Positions 8,183 through 17,318 are shown, counted from the stretch's first letter. The stretch: 64,000 nucleotides of DNA from Pannonibacter anstelovis (GCF_036881715.1 NZ_JBAKBF010000006.1:62001-126000), one strand, 5' to 3'. The notes: generated by a model not told the origin, from the sequence alone. Made by a program: numbers and translations.

Positions 8183-9010
8183 TCAGCGGCCGATGCGCGA
8201 GAGCACATCCGCCTTCAGGAAGCGTTCGATGACCAGCATGAAGCCGACGGAGGGGATCAGGAGGATCAAGGCGGTGATGGCGGCGATCTGGTAATTGCCG
8301 CCCATGCTGGCGTTGAACATCAGGATCGGCAGGGTCGAGATATCCGGCGCACCGACAAAATAGGTGCCGGTGAACTCGTCGATGCTGTCGAGGAAGACGA
8401 AGATCGACGCGGCCATCAGCCCCGGAAAGGCCTGCGGCAGGGTGATGTCACGGAAGGTGCGCAAGGGCCCCGCCCCAAGGTTGCGCGCCGCCTCCTCCAT
8501 GCTGCGGTCCACGGCGCTGAAGGAGGCCGTGGCAATCCACACTGCATAGACAAGACCGGGCAGCGAATGCACCAGCACCACGCCGAAGAGCGTGCCGTTG
8601 AGCCCAAGGCCGTAGAAGATCGCGGCGATGTTGACGAAGATCGGCAGCGACGGGAAAGCCTGCGGCAGCAGGAAGATCAGCATGATGAAGCTGCGGGCGG
8701 GCAGCGCCAGCCGCGCCAGCGCATAACCGGCCGGAATGGACAGGGCCATCGAGAGGCCGACGGTCGCCGCCGCGATGGAGACGGAGTTCCACAGCGACTC
8801 CCACGCCCCTGCACGTGGCCGGAACACCCGGCTCCAGAACTCGAAGCCCCAGCGGGTCGGCCACTGGTTGGGGTAGAACCACTGTTCGGCAAAGGCCCAG
8901 ATGGCAAGATTGGTCAGCGGGCCGAAGACAATGAAGGCCACCAGCCCCATGGCAAGGGCAAGGCCGAGGGTCGCGCCCGCCTTGCGGGCGAAGAGTGAGA
9001 GAGTGGTCAT
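8183..9010 (-). CDS. ABC transporter permease (PotC/PhnV-like)
   Basis: 275 residues with six predicted membrane helices. The cytoplasmic EAA loop is seen as EEAARNLGAGPLRTFRDITLP, whose core EAA-x3-G contacts the ATPase. The type is that of polyamine, iron or phosphonate importers with two unlike permeases. It overlaps the upstream permease gene by 4 bp (ATGA), which implies coupled translation. It should form the membrane channel with the product of 9007-9906. Confidence 0.9.
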   Translation of the reverse strand: MTTLSLFARKAGATLGLALAMGLVAFIVFGPLTNLAIWAFAEQWFYPNQWPTRWGFEFWSRVFRPRAGAWESLWNSVSIAAATVGLSMALSIPAGYALARLALPARSFIMLIFLLPQAFPSLPIFVNIAAIFYGLGLNGTLFGVVLVHSLPGLVYAVWIATASFSAVDRSMEEAARNLGAGPLRTFRDITLPQAFPGLMAASIFVFLDSIDEFTGTYFVGAPDISTLPILMFNASMGGNYQIAAITALILLIPSVGFMLVIERFLKADVLSRIGR

Positions 9011-9906
9011 TGGCCTGCCTTTGCCTTGAGCGTCATGCGCAGGTAAGCCCAGGCCGCCACTGCCGTCAGCAGATAGGAGAACAGGCCGAGCGCATTGGCA
9101 ACGGCATAGTCGCCGTAATATGTGACCCGGTGGGCCATCATCGCCGTCATCATGGTAGGATTGCCGGAGATCAGCATGGCGGGCACGGACAGCACCGACA
9201 TGATGGTGACGAGCGACAGCACCAGCGCCACCAGCAGCTGCGGGCGCACCTGGGGCAGCACGATATCGAACAGGCAGCGCAGCCGCCCTGCCCCGAGATT
9301 GCGCGCAGCCTCAATGGTGGACCGGTCAAGCGAGGCCATGGCCCCGGCGAGCAGCAGCGTGACGAAGGGGATCTGCTTCCAGGCGAAGGTCAGCATCAGG
9401 CCGCGCCAGTCGAGCAGGCTCTGGGCAGAGGCCGCATCCAGCAGCCCCGTGTCGGCCAGCAGCGTGTTCAGCATGCCGTTGCGGGCGAGGAACGAGCGTG
9501 CCGTTTGCCCGGCGACGATGAAGGGAATGAACAGCGGCCAGCGGTAGAGCCAGCGCAGCAGCGGCACGGCCCAGCGGCTTTCGCCCAGCGTCAGATAACC
9601 GGCGATGGCGATGGAGGAAGCTGCAATCAGCGCCAGTGAGCCAAGGGCAACGAGAATGGAGAAGATGATATCGCCGCTGTAGAACTCCAGCGCCTTGGCG
9701 ATATTGGCCGTCGAAAAGCTGCCATCGCCATCCTGAAAGGCGGTGACGAGCGAGCGCAGCAGCGGCGCGGCATAAAGCAGGCCGATGGCCGTCAGCGCGG
9801 GCGCGACGAGCAGCAGCCCGGCCCCCATGCCAGCCCAGCGGCTGAAAAGCCCGCCCGCCGCGGCCTGTCCGGTCCGCAGCGTGTCAGCGGCAGAATGTGC
9901 AGTCAT
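9007..9906 (-). CDS. ABC transporter permease (PotB/PhnU-like)
   Basis: 299 residues with six predicted membrane helices and an N-terminal tail of about 25 residues. The EAA-loop signature EAARNLGAGRLRCLFDIVLP precedes helix 5. It is the first permease of the importer, read after the binding-protein gene with a 219-bp gap that contains a strong hairpin. Substrate class cannot be read from the permease itself. Confidence 0.9.
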   Translation of the reverse strand: MTAHSAADTLRTGQAAAGGLFSRWAGMGAGLLLVAPALTAIGLLYAAPLLRSLVTAFQDGDGSFSTANIAKALEFYSGDIIFSILVALGSLALIAASSIAIAGYLTLGESRWAVPLLRWLYRWPLFIPFIVAGQTARSFLARNGMLNTLLADTGLLDAASAQSLLDWRGLMLTFAWKQIPFVTLLLAGAMASLDRSTIEAARNLGAGRLRCLFDIVLPQVRPQLLVALVLSLVTIMSVLSVPAMLISGNPTMMTAMMAHRVTYYGDYAVANALGLFSYLLTAVAAWAYLRMTLKAKAGQ

Positions 9907-9975
9907 GAGGCATTTCCTCTGAGCCGGTTTGTCCGCACTGCGGCCTCCGGCCTGTTCCCTGAAAAGCAGATGCCC

Positions 9976-9996
9976 GGCCCGGCGGGAAGCCGGGCC
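9976..9996. repeat. GC hairpin between binding-protein and permease genes
   Basis: GGCCCGGC and GCCGGGCC around the 5-nt loop GGGAA, about 130 bp downstream of the binding-protein stop. Hairpins here often stabilise the upstream mRNA segment so the binding protein is made in excess. It also resembles other CCGGC-type palindromes in the window, such as 29575-29602. Confidence 0.6.
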
Positions 9997-10125
9997 AGAC
10001 GGGATTGGAGAAGTGGCTGCGGGAGGCTCGGGTCAGACTGTCAGCAAGCTTCCAGTCTCTCCATCGTCATCACGGTCAGGAAACCCTTTGATCCGAACCG
10101 CCGGTGCCCCCCGCAGGATCACCCC

Positions 10126-11274
10126 TTACTTGGCCACGTTCTTCTCGTAGGCTTCCAGAATGGCCGCGAAGTACTTGGCCTGCGGCATGGACCAGCCACG
10201 CTCGGCCAGCGTTTCCGGGGTCACGTCGGCAAACAGGCGGTTCCATTCGGCATCCGTCAGCTCGCTCTTGACGTTCTGCGGGTCGATGCCGGGGAACCAG
10301 TTGAAGCGGCGCACGATGCCGTCAGCCTGCACAGCCGGGCTGGTGGCGAAGGCGATGAACTCCTTGGCGAGTTCCGGCTGCGCAGCCTTGGCCGGTACCG
10401 TGTAGTACATCGGCTGGCCCGGCATGCCCGGCGACAGGATCATCAGCTTCAGGTTCGGGTTCAGGCGGCCATCGGCAACCCAGGTGTAGAACATGTCCAT
10501 CCACACCGGACCCATGGCGATTTCGCCGCGGTTCATGGCATCCAGCGTGCCGGCGTTGCCAGGAGTCATGACGACGCTCTGGTTGAAGTCACGCAGCGAG
10601 GCGAGCGCAGGCGCCCACTTGTCAGCAGCCCCCTCCACCCAAGGCCCGTTGCGGATTTCGTCAGCCGCGCCGGAGAAGGCATACATCCAGCCGAAGACGA
10701 AGCCGACGCCGGCCATGCCGCCGGTGATGCCGTTGTAGCCGAACTTGCCCGGATTTTCCTTCACCCACTTGGCCAGTTCCTCATAGGACTGCGGCGGGTT
10801 GGCGATCACGTCCGGATTGTAGGCAATGGCGATCTGGCTGTGGAACATCGGCATGACATAGCCGGAGACGTTCACGCCGAGGGAGTTTTCAGCCGTGTCG
10901 CGGGTGACGAGCTTCGCGGTCGCAAGGCCGTCGCGGTAGCTCGACAGCAGCTTTTCCTCGACCATCTTGCCGGCCATGCGCTGATGCACGACGGCAACGT
11001 CAACGTCCCACACATCCTTGCTCTTCTGGGCGTCGATCTTTTCATAAATCGCCTGGCTGCCGCCATCGCCGGGACCGGTGCCGACCGCACGCACAGTCAC
11101 GCCCGGATGGGTCTCCTCGAACTTCGGCCCGAGGTAGTCATTGATATAGTCCACCATGTTGGTGTCGCCAGCCGTGACCACCGTCAGGGTCTGGGCCGAC
11201 ACGCTGGTCGCCAAAGTCGTGGTCGCAAGGGTCGTGGCTGCCAGCATGCTGGCAAGGGCAATCCTGAGTTTCAT
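10126..11274 (-). CDS. ABC transporter periplasmic solute-binding protein (family 1, PotD/AfuA-like)
   Basis: 382 residues with a clear signal peptide (MKLRIALASMLAATTLATTT, cleavage near SVSAQ). The mature part begins TLTVVTAGDTNMVDYIND, and the WVADGR and PGMPGQPMYY segments fit the family-1/PotD fold used for polyamines, iron, phosphonates and phosphodiesters. It lies between the ATPase and permease genes. The GpdQ-like enzyme at the operon end suggests a glycerophosphodiester or similar ligand; this is inference. Confidence 0.88.
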   Translation of the reverse strand: MKLRIALASMLAATTLATTTLATSVSAQTLTVVTAGDTNMVDYINDYLGPKFEETHPGVTVRAVGTGPGDGGSQAIYEKIDAQKSKDVWDVDVAVVHQRMAGKMVEEKLLSSYRDGLATAKLVTRDTAENSLGVNVSGYVMPMFHSQIAIAYNPDVIANPPQSYEELAKWVKENPGKFGYNGITGGMAGVGFVFGWMYAFSGAADEIRNGPWVEGAADKWAPALASLRDFNQSVVMTPGNAGTLDAMNRGEIAMGPVWMDMFYTWVADGRLNPNLKLMILSPGMPGQPMYYTVPAKAAQPELAKEFIAFATSPAVQADGIVRRFNWFPGIDPQNVKSELTDAEWNRLFADVTPETLAERGWSMPQAKYFAAILEAYEKNVAK

Positions 11275-11309
11275 GACTGGTCTTCCCTGGAGTTCGTGAG
11301 TGGGGAGAA

Positions 11310-12368
11310 TTAGTGCCGTGTCTCCAGCACCGCCCCGTGGAGCGTGCCCTGAAGCAGGCGGTTTTCGGCATCGAAGCTCATCAGCATCGAAGCCGGAACA
11401 GTGAGGGACGCATCAGCGCCCGGAGCGATCGGCACCGGCGAACAGCCCGACAGGCTCTCCCCGGCCGAATCAATCGTGATCTGGTAGGTGCCGCCCGCAT
11501 AGGCGCAGGCGCTGACCTGCCCCTTACGCAGCAGCGCCGGGCCTTCCGGCAGAACCTCTGCCGAAGTGAAAGCGCGTGCAACTTCGGTGCGGAACCCAGC
11601 CAGCTTGGTGAAGGCCGCAACCGGATCGCCATGCCGGAAGGCCGTGACATTGCTGACACCGAGAAACTCAGCCGCCTCAAGATCCGCCGGAGCGCTGTAC
11701 AGCTCCTCGGGGCTCGCCACCTGCACGATCTGCCCCTTGCGCATCAGGACGATACGGTCGGCCATGGCCAGCGCCTCGTCTTGATCGTGGGTGACCATAA
11801 TGGTGGTGATGCCGACCTTCTGCTGCAGGCGGCGCAGCTCGCCGCGCAGGCTGCGGCGGATGGAGGCGTCGAGGTTCGACAGCGGCTCATCCAACAGCAG
11901 CAAAGGCGGATCGATGATCAGCGCCCGGCCCAAAGCCACGCGCTGGCGCTGGCCGCCGGACAGGCTGGTGACGGCGCGGCCGCCATAGCCCTCAAGGCCC
12001 AGCAGCGCCAGAACCTCCTCCGCCCGCCGCTCCCGTTCAGCCTTGCCAAGGCCGCGCAACTTCAGTGGATAGGTCAGATTTCCGGCCACAGACATATGCG
12101 GCCACAGGGCGTAGGACTGGAACACCATTGCGGTCTGGCGCGCCTCTGGCGCAAGACCGGCGATGGAGCGTCCGCCCACGGTGATGTCTCCTGCGCTCAG
12201 CGGAGCGAACCCCGCGATGGAGCGCAGCAATGTCGTCTTGCCGCAACCCGAAGGGCCAAGCAGGCAGGTAAAGGTGCCCGCTGGCACCTCCAGCGAGATG
12301 CCGTCGAGAATGAGAGACTGCCCAAGGCGAATGGACACCTCCTCCAGTGACAGCGCTTCAGTTCCCAT
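11310..12368 (-). CDS. ABC transporter ATP-binding protein (PotA/FbpC/UgpC-like)
   Basis: 352 residues. Walker A is GPSGCGKTT (about residues 38-46), the signature is LSGGQRQRVALGRAL, Walker B is LLLLDEPLSNLD and the switch histidine is in VTHDQDEA. The C-terminal part after about residue 240 is the TOBE regulatory domain of importers in this class. First gene of the five-gene operon; its promoter overlaps the LacI-type operator at 12383-12400. Confidence 0.93.
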   Translation of the reverse strand: MGTEALSLEEVSIRLGQSLILDGISLEVPAGTFTCLLGPSGCGKTTLLRSIAGFAPLSAGDITVGGRSIAGLAPEARQTAMVFQSYALWPHMSVAGNLTYPLKLRGLGKAERERRAEEVLALLGLEGYGGRAVTSLSGGQRQRVALGRALIIDPPLLLLDEPLSNLDASIRRSLRGELRRLQQKVGITTIMVTHDQDEALAMADRIVLMRKGQIVQVASPEELYSAPADLEAAEFLGVSNVTAFRHGDPVAAFTKLAGFRTEVARAFTSAEVLPEGPALLRKGQVSACAYAGGTYQITIDSAGESLSGCSPVPIAPGADASLTVPASMLMSFDAENRLLQGTLHGAVLETRH

Positions 12369-12382
12369 GGGGATCTCCTCCG

Positions 12383-12400
12383 ATTGAAAGCGCGTTCAAT
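12383..12400. promoter_or_regulatory. LacI-family operator
   Basis: The 18-bp near-palindrome ATTGAAAGCGCGTTCAAT has one mismatched pair and a central CG step, typical of LacI/GalR operators. It lies 15 bp upstream of the ATPase start codon and about 100 bp before the divergent LacI-type gene, so the regulator probably controls the importer and itself. Confidence 0.75.
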
Positions 12401-12503
12401 CTATGTTCAGCGCATGACGGTTTTATGTCAACTCGATTTGCAAAGAGCCATTTTTTGTGCGATGCAGGACATGCACGCGTTTGCAAATTGAGCCGGAGAA
12501 GGA

Positions 12504-13505
12504 ATGCGCGTCACCGCCGATGATGTTGCCGAAGCCGCAGGCGTTTCCCGCGCCATGGTTTCCCGTGCCTTCACGGAAGGAGCGCCGATTGCTGCCCGCA
12601 AGCGTGCCCACGTGCTTGCCGTGGCGGAATCCCTCGGCTACCGCCCCAACCGCATCGCCCGCGGCCTCACCGGCAGCCAGACCGGCCTCATCGCCCTTGT
12701 GGTCGGCGCCGTCTCCCGCCCCTATGAAGCTTGGCTGCTGGAAACCATGAGCCGGGAAATCCGCGCCGCCCGCAACTGGCCGCTGCTGCTTCAGGTGCAG
12801 CCGGGTGACGAGCTGGACAATGCGCTGGAAGACGCCCTCGCCTATCAGGTGGACGGCGCCATCGTAGCCGCGGGCTCCGTCAGCCCGGCGCTGGCCGAGC
12901 GCTGCCGCAACTCCGGCGCGCCGATTGTCATGGTCGGGCGCATCATGCCGGGCGGAGATACGGATGCCGTGTGCTGCGACAACCGGCTGGGGCTGGAACT
13001 GCTGGTGGATCATCTGGCATCAAGCGGCCGCAAAAAGCTCGCATGGATCGGCGGCACGCCGGAAACCTTCTCCAATATCGAGCGGCACGACGGCCTGATG
13101 CAGGCGCTGGCCCGGCGCGGCATGAAGCTTCTGGCCGCACGTCAGGGCGACTATTCCGTCGACAGCGGCCTTGCGCAGGCCCTCACCCTGCTGACAGCGC
13201 CGGAAAAGCCCGACGCCATTCTTTGCGGCAACGATGCCATGGCCCTTGGCGCCATCGCCGCCGCCCGCCGCCTTGGCCTCAGCGTGCCCGGTGACGTTGC
13301 CATTACAGGCTTTGATGATATCCCCGCGGCTGCGTGGGAGCCCTATCAGCTGACCACCGTGCGCAATCCAGTGCTGGAAACCACCCGCGAGGCGCTCCGC
13401 CTCCTGCGCCAGCGCATTGAGGGCCGCAGCGGAACGCATGACTCAGATCCCGCTGCCGAAATTGTCCGCCTTTCCCCGGAACTGATCATCCGCCAGAGCG
13501 CCTGA
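12504..13505 (+). CDS. LacI-family transcriptional regulator
   Basis: 333 residues. The N-terminal helix-turn-helix reads VTADDVAEAAGVSRAMVSRAF (residues 2-22) followed by the hinge helix region; a periplasmic-binding-protein-like sensor domain follows, ending with DVAITGFDDIPAAAWEPYQLTTV, a LacI-family hallmark. Divergent from the phosphodiester-type ABC operon with a LacI-type operator between. Likely an inducer-released repressor of that operon. Confidence 0.92.
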   Translation: MRVTADDVAEAAGVSRAMVSRAFTEGAPIAARKRAHVLAVAESLGYRPNRIARGLTGSQTGLIALVVGAVSRPYEAWLLETMSREIRAARNWPLLLQVQPGDELDNALEDALAYQVDGAIVAAGSVSPALAERCRNSGAPIVMVGRIMPGGDTDAVCCDNRLGLELLVDHLASSGRKKLAWIGGTPETFSNIERHDGLMQALARRGMKLLAARQGDYSVDSGLAQALTLLTAPEKPDAILCGNDAMALGAIAAARRLGLSVPGDVAITGFDDIPAAAWEPYQLTTVRNPVLETTREALRLLRQRIEGRSGTHDSDPAAEIVRLSPELIIRQSA

Positions 13506-13579
13506 GACGGATACGGGCCACTGCGGCCTCTGGCCCGGCCTGTATTTTCCCCTCCACTCACAACAAAAACTCCGGTCCG

Positions 13580-13609
13580 TGATCCGCCCGCTTGGGCGCA
13601 GCGTAAGAT
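13580..13609 (+). promoter_or_regulatory. Candidate RpoE/ChrR-type ECF sigma promoter
   Basis: TGATCC (13580-13585), an 18-nt spacer, then TAAGAT (13604-13609), 70 bp before the start of the flavoprotein operon. This matches the TGATCC-N18-TAAG-like pattern known for the singlet-oxygen sigma factor RpoE of Rhodobacter. Similar motifs precede the chrR-like gene and, more weakly, the SDR gene. Recognition is inferred. Confidence 0.65.
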
Positions 13610-13679
13610 CTCGCAATACAAGGCATTTCCCCGCTGCCCCACCTTTGGGACACTCCGTCCCGCATGACAAGGATACAGA

Positions 13680-14981
13680 ATGCGGATTGCAGTCATCGGT
13701 TCCGGTATCTCGGGCAACAGCGCAGCCTGGGCCCTCAGCGGCCATCACGACATCACCGTTTACGAAAAGCGCCTGCGCCCCGGCGGACACAGTGCCACGG
13801 TCGATATTGATTACGATGGCGCCGCCATTTCGGTGGACACGGGCTTCATCGTCTACAATGAGCTGAACTACCCGAACCTGACCGCACTCTTTGCCCATTT
13901 AGGCGTAGAAACCGAAGCCAGCGACATGAGCTTTGCCCTGTCGGTGGATGAAGGACGGCGTGAATGGGCCGGCACCAACCTGCGCACCATCTTCGCCCAG
14001 CGGCGCAACATGGTCTCGCCGCGCTTCCTGTGGATGCTGCGCGAGATCCTGCGGTTCAACCGGCAATGCACCGCAGATCTCGCGTCAGGCTATCTCAACG
14101 GCATGAGCCTCGGCGTTTACATGCGCGCCCGCAAATTCTCCGCCGCCTTCATCGAAGACTATCTGGTGCCGATGGGCGCGGCGATCTGGTCCACCCCGGC
14201 CTCCGAAATGCTGGCCTTCCCTGCTGCTTCCTTCGTTTCCTTCTTCGAGAACCACCGCCTAATCAACTTCGACCGGCCGCAGTGGCGCACCGTATCCGGC
14301 GGCAGCCGCAACTATGTGCAGCGCCTGCTGGAGCCGCTGCGCGGTCATGTGAGGCTCGGCTCGCCCGTCACCAATGTGTGCCGGACAGACGGCAAGGTGC
14401 ATGTGCGCGATGCGTCGGGCCACGAAGACATTTTCGATCACGTCATTCTCGCCAGCCACACGGACCAGACACTGGCCATGCTGGATGATGCGAGCGAGGA
14501 TGAGCGCCGCATTCTCTCGGCCATCCGCTACCGGCCCAATGCTGTCTATCTGCACCGGGACGAAAGCCTGATGCCCAAGCGCAAGAGCGTCTGGGCGTCC
14601 TGGAACTATCTTGCCCGCACAGGCGCTGCGGACGGCACGGACGTGGCCGTGTCCTACTGGATGAACCGGCTGCAGAACATCGACTACAGCCGCCCGCTGT
14701 TCGTCACCCTCAACCCGCCGCACGAACCGCGCGAGGACCTGACCTTCGCCCGCTTCACCTACGACCATCCGCAGTTCGATGCGGGTGCATTGGCGGCCCA
14801 GCAGCAACTCTCGCGGATACAGGGCGTGGCCAACACGTGGTATTGTGGAGCCTGGCAAGGGCATGGCTTCCATGAGGACGGTCTCGTTTCCGGTCTGAAA
14901 GTGGCCACAGCCCTTGGCGCGGAACTTCCCTGGCGCTCAGCTGCGGCTGGTGCGTCCGGCCTCGCGGAAGCAGCGGAATAA
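13680..14981 (+). CDS. FAD/NAD(P)-binding amine-oxidase-like protein (COG2907)
   Basis: 433 residues. A dinucleotide-binding motif IAVIGSGISGNSAAWAL opens the protein (residues 3-19), with the second strand motif VYEKRLRPGGHS and a C-terminal CGAWQGHGFHEDGLVSGL segment contacting FAD. The COG2907 family is almost always followed by a DUF1365 and a Cfa-like methyltransferase, as here. In Rhodobacter such genes belong to the singlet-oxygen regulon and related flavoproteins act in furan/modified fatty-acid synthesis. I infer oxidation or desaturation of membrane acyl chains; the exact step is not shown. Confidence 0.88.
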   Translation: MRIAVIGSGISGNSAAWALSGHHDITVYEKRLRPGGHSATVDIDYDGAAISVDTGFIVYNELNYPNLTALFAHLGVETEASDMSFALSVDEGRREWAGTNLRTIFAQRRNMVSPRFLWMLREILRFNRQCTADLASGYLNGMSLGVYMRARKFSAAFIEDYLVPMGAAIWSTPASEMLAFPAASFVSFFENHRLINFDRPQWRTVSGGSRNYVQRLLEPLRGHVRLGSPVTNVCRTDGKVHVRDASGHEDIFDHVILASHTDQTLAMLDDASEDERRILSAIRYRPNAVYLHRDESLMPKRKSVWASWNYLARTGAADGTDVAVSYWMNRLQNIDYSRPLFVTLNPPHEPREDLTFARFTYDHPQFDAGALAAQQQLSRIQGVANTWYCGAWQGHGFHEDGLVSGLKVATALGAELPWRSAAAGASGLAEAAE

Positions 14982-14994
14982 GTCAGGACGGAGC

Positions 14995-15885
14995 ATGGCA
15001 GCGCAAGGCAAGACAGACCGGTACGGGCAGACCAGCATGAGCGGGAACGGCCCGGCCCCGGTGGAGGCGGCAAGCCTCTACTCCGGGCAGGTCATGCATG
15101 CGCGCATGAAGCCGGCGCCGCACCGCTTCAGTTATTCTGTCTTCAGCCTGCTGATCGATCTGGACAGGCTGAAGGACGCTGACCGGCAGAGCTGGTTCTT
15201 CTCGCACCGCCGCTTCAATCTTCTATCCTTCCACGACAAGGACCATGGCCCCAGGGATGGTTCGGATCTGCGTGAACATGTGGACCGGCTGCTGGCGGAG
15301 AAGGGTGTGGCACGCCCCGCACGTGTCCTGCTGCTGTGCTATCCGCGCATGCTGGGCTATGTGTTCAACCCGCTCAGCGTCTATTACGCCTATGACGGCG
15401 AAGGCACGCTGACCGGCATCGTCTATGAGGTGCGCAACACCTTCGGTGATCTGCACACCTATGTGGCGCCTGTAACAGTGGATCAGGTGAGTGAAGCTGG
15501 TATCCGGCAGACGCAGGACAAGCAGTTCTATGTCTCGCCCTTCCTCGACATGGTGCAGACCTATCACTTCCGCATGATGCCGCCGGGTGAAAGCGTGCGT
15601 GTGCGGATTCTGGAGACGGACCCTGACGGCCCCTCGCTGGCCGCCACCTTCCACGGCAATCGCAGCCCTCTGACCGGCCGCGTCATCCTGCGCGAATGCC
15701 TGAGGATGCCTTTCATGACGCTCAAGGTCATGGGGGGTATTCATTGGGAGGCCTTGAAGCTCTGGCTCAAGGGGATACGTTTTCATTCAAAGACATCTGC
15801 TGCCGCAGCCGCGGCAGGCAGCGGCGTGCGACAGGCCAAAAAGGCAAACGCGCCGGCAGATACTGAAGTTTACGGGAAAGCCTGA
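14995..15885 (+). CDS. DUF1365 domain protein
   Basis: 296 residues. The DUF1365 core starts at ASLYSGQVMHARMKP and continues through FSYSVFSLLIDLD, FNPLSVYYAYD, VYEVRNTFG and KQFYVSPFLDM. Its biochemical role is unknown; it is conserved between the COG2907 flavoprotein and the Cfa-like enzyme and is presumed to act with them on lipids. ATG 14995 is chosen, 13 bp after the previous stop with GGACGGAG upstream; a longer frame to 14914 overlaps the upstream gene. Its stop codon overlaps the next ATG (TGATG). Confidence 0.85.
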   Translation: MAAQGKTDRYGQTSMSGNGPAPVEAASLYSGQVMHARMKPAPHRFSYSVFSLLIDLDRLKDADRQSWFFSHRRFNLLSFHDKDHGPRDGSDLREHVDRLLAEKGVARPARVLLLCYPRMLGYVFNPLSVYYAYDGEGTLTGIVYEVRNTFGDLHTYVAPVTVDQVSEAGIRQTQDKQFYVSPFLDMVQTYHFRMMPPGESVRVRILETDPDGPSLAATFHGNRSPLTGRVILRECLRMPFMTLKVMGGIHWEALKLWLKGIRFHSKTSAAAAAAGSGVRQAKKANAPADTEVYGKA

Positions 15886-17168
15886 TGGAGACCGACATGT
15901 CTTTTGCCTCCTCCCTGCCCTCCCCGGCCAATGCCGGGTCGCATCAGGTCATTCATCTGACCCAGGCAAACGCCCGCGAGGTGCTTTCCAGCCTGCCCCG
16001 CTTTGTGCGCATGGGCATGCGCATCGTGCTTGCCCTCCGCTACGGCGTGCTGACCATCACTACCCCAGATGGCCAGGCTTTCCGCATCGAGGGAAAGGAA
16101 CCGGGACCGGTTGCGGATCTTTGCGTGCACGACTGGCGCTTCGTGCGCATGGCTGCCGAAGGCGGCGATGTGGGCGTGGGCGAAGCCTTCATGGCCGGCT
16201 ACTGGTCGAGCTCCGATGTAACCACCTTCCTTGAACTGTTTTGCGTGAACCGCGATGCGACAGTCGAGAAGCTGCAGGGCAGCCCGCTGTTCCGCCTCGC
16301 CGTTTCGATCCGCCACTGGCTCAACCGCAACACCCGCAAGGGCTCGCAGCGGAACATCTCGGCACATTACGACCTTGGCAATGCCTTCTACCGGGAATGG
16401 CTCGACCCCTCGATGACCTATTCCTCGGCTCTCTTTGACGAAAGCACCGCTTCGCTCGAAGAGGCACAGCGCAAGAAATATCTGGCACTGGCGCAGGCTG
16501 CCGACATCAAGCCGGGGCACAAGGTGCTGGAAATCGGCTGCGGCTGGGGCGGCTTTGCCGAGTTTGCAGCCGGCGAGATCGGCGCCAATGTGCGCGCCTT
16601 GACCATTTCCCGCGAGCAGTATGACTATGCCCGCGAGCGCATCTTCAAAGCTGGCCTCAATGACAAGGTCGAAGTTGCGTTCCAGGATTACCGCGACGAA
16701 ACAGGCATCTACGACCGGATCGCCTCCATCGAAATGTTCGAAGCGGTCGGCAAGGAATACTGGCCTGTCTATTTCAACAAGGTGTCGTCCTGCCTGAAAC
16801 CCGGCGGGCTTGCGGGTCTGCAGATCATCACGATCCAGGACACCATGTTCAAGGACTATGCCCGCCGGCCGGACTTCATCCAGCGCTACATCTTCCCAGG
16901 CGGTATGCTGCCGCCTCCGGGCAAGCTGCAGGAGATCGGCGGCCGGCAAGGCCTGAAGCTGTCGGCACAGCGCATTTTCGGTCAGGATTATGCCCGCACA
17001 CTCGCCGAATGGCGTGAGCGTTTCCGCGAGGCCTGGCCGCGGATTTCCCCGCTCGGCTTTGACGAGCGCTTCAAGCGGCTCTGGGAATTCTATTTCCATT
17101 ACTGCGAAGCAGGCTTCCGCTCTGGCAATATCGACGTGCGCCAGATCGTTTACGCCAAGGCGAGCTGA
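15885..17168 (+). CDS. Cyclopropane-fatty-acyl-phospholipid synthase-like SAM methyltransferase
   Basis: 427 residues. The SAM-binding motif VLEIGCGWGGFAEFA lies at about residues 211-225, preceded by the Cfa-type NISAHYDLGNAFYREWLD and MTYSSALF segments; IASIEMFEAVGKEYW and GLQIITIQD follow. Cfa enzymes methylenate double bonds of membrane acyl chains using SAM; relatives in this operon type methylate acyl chains on the way to furan fatty acids. Coupled to the DUF1365 gene by a TGATG overlap and ended by a strong intrinsic terminator. Either cyclopropanation or methylation is possible. Confidence 0.88.
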   Translation: METDMSFASSLPSPANAGSHQVIHLTQANAREVLSSLPRFVRMGMRIVLALRYGVLTITTPDGQAFRIEGKEPGPVADLCVHDWRFVRMAAEGGDVGVGEAFMAGYWSSSDVTTFLELFCVNRDATVEKLQGSPLFRLAVSIRHWLNRNTRKGSQRNISAHYDLGNAFYREWLDPSMTYSSALFDESTASLEEAQRKKYLALAQAADIKPGHKVLEIGCGWGGFAEFAAGEIGANVRALTISREQYDYARERIFKAGLNDKVEVAFQDYRDETGIYDRIASIEMFEAVGKEYWPVYFNKVSSCLKPGGLAGLQIITIQDTMFKDYARRPDFIQRYIFPGGMLPPPGKLQEIGGRQGLKLSAQRIFGQDYARTLAEWRERFREAWPRISPLGFDERFKRLWEFYFHYCEAGFRSGNIDVRQIVYAKAS

Positions 17169-17187
17169 CGCAGTTCCGCCATTTACC

Positions 17188-17222
17188 GCCGCCCCGCAAT
17201 AAAGCCGGGGCGGCTTTTTTCT
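17188..17222 (+). terminator. Intrinsic terminator of the COG2907-DUF1365-cfa operon
   Basis: Perfect 9-bp stem GCCGCCCCG/CGGGGCGGC with a 9-nt loop, directly followed by TTTTTT. It begins 20 bp after the cfa-like stop codon. Confidence 0.92.
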
Positions 17223-17318
17223 TTCGCAGGTGAGGACTTGCACGCCGTAGCGCTTGCCGCAGCCAGCCTTCACGGCTAACAGTCGGGAACACGTTTCTTG
17301 TCAACGGGAGCCTGACCC

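Noticed and set aside
15870..17273. Long antisense frame of 467 codons over the Cfa-like gene.
   Set aside because: The plus-strand product has intact SAM-binding motifs and a terminator; the antisense frame shows none.
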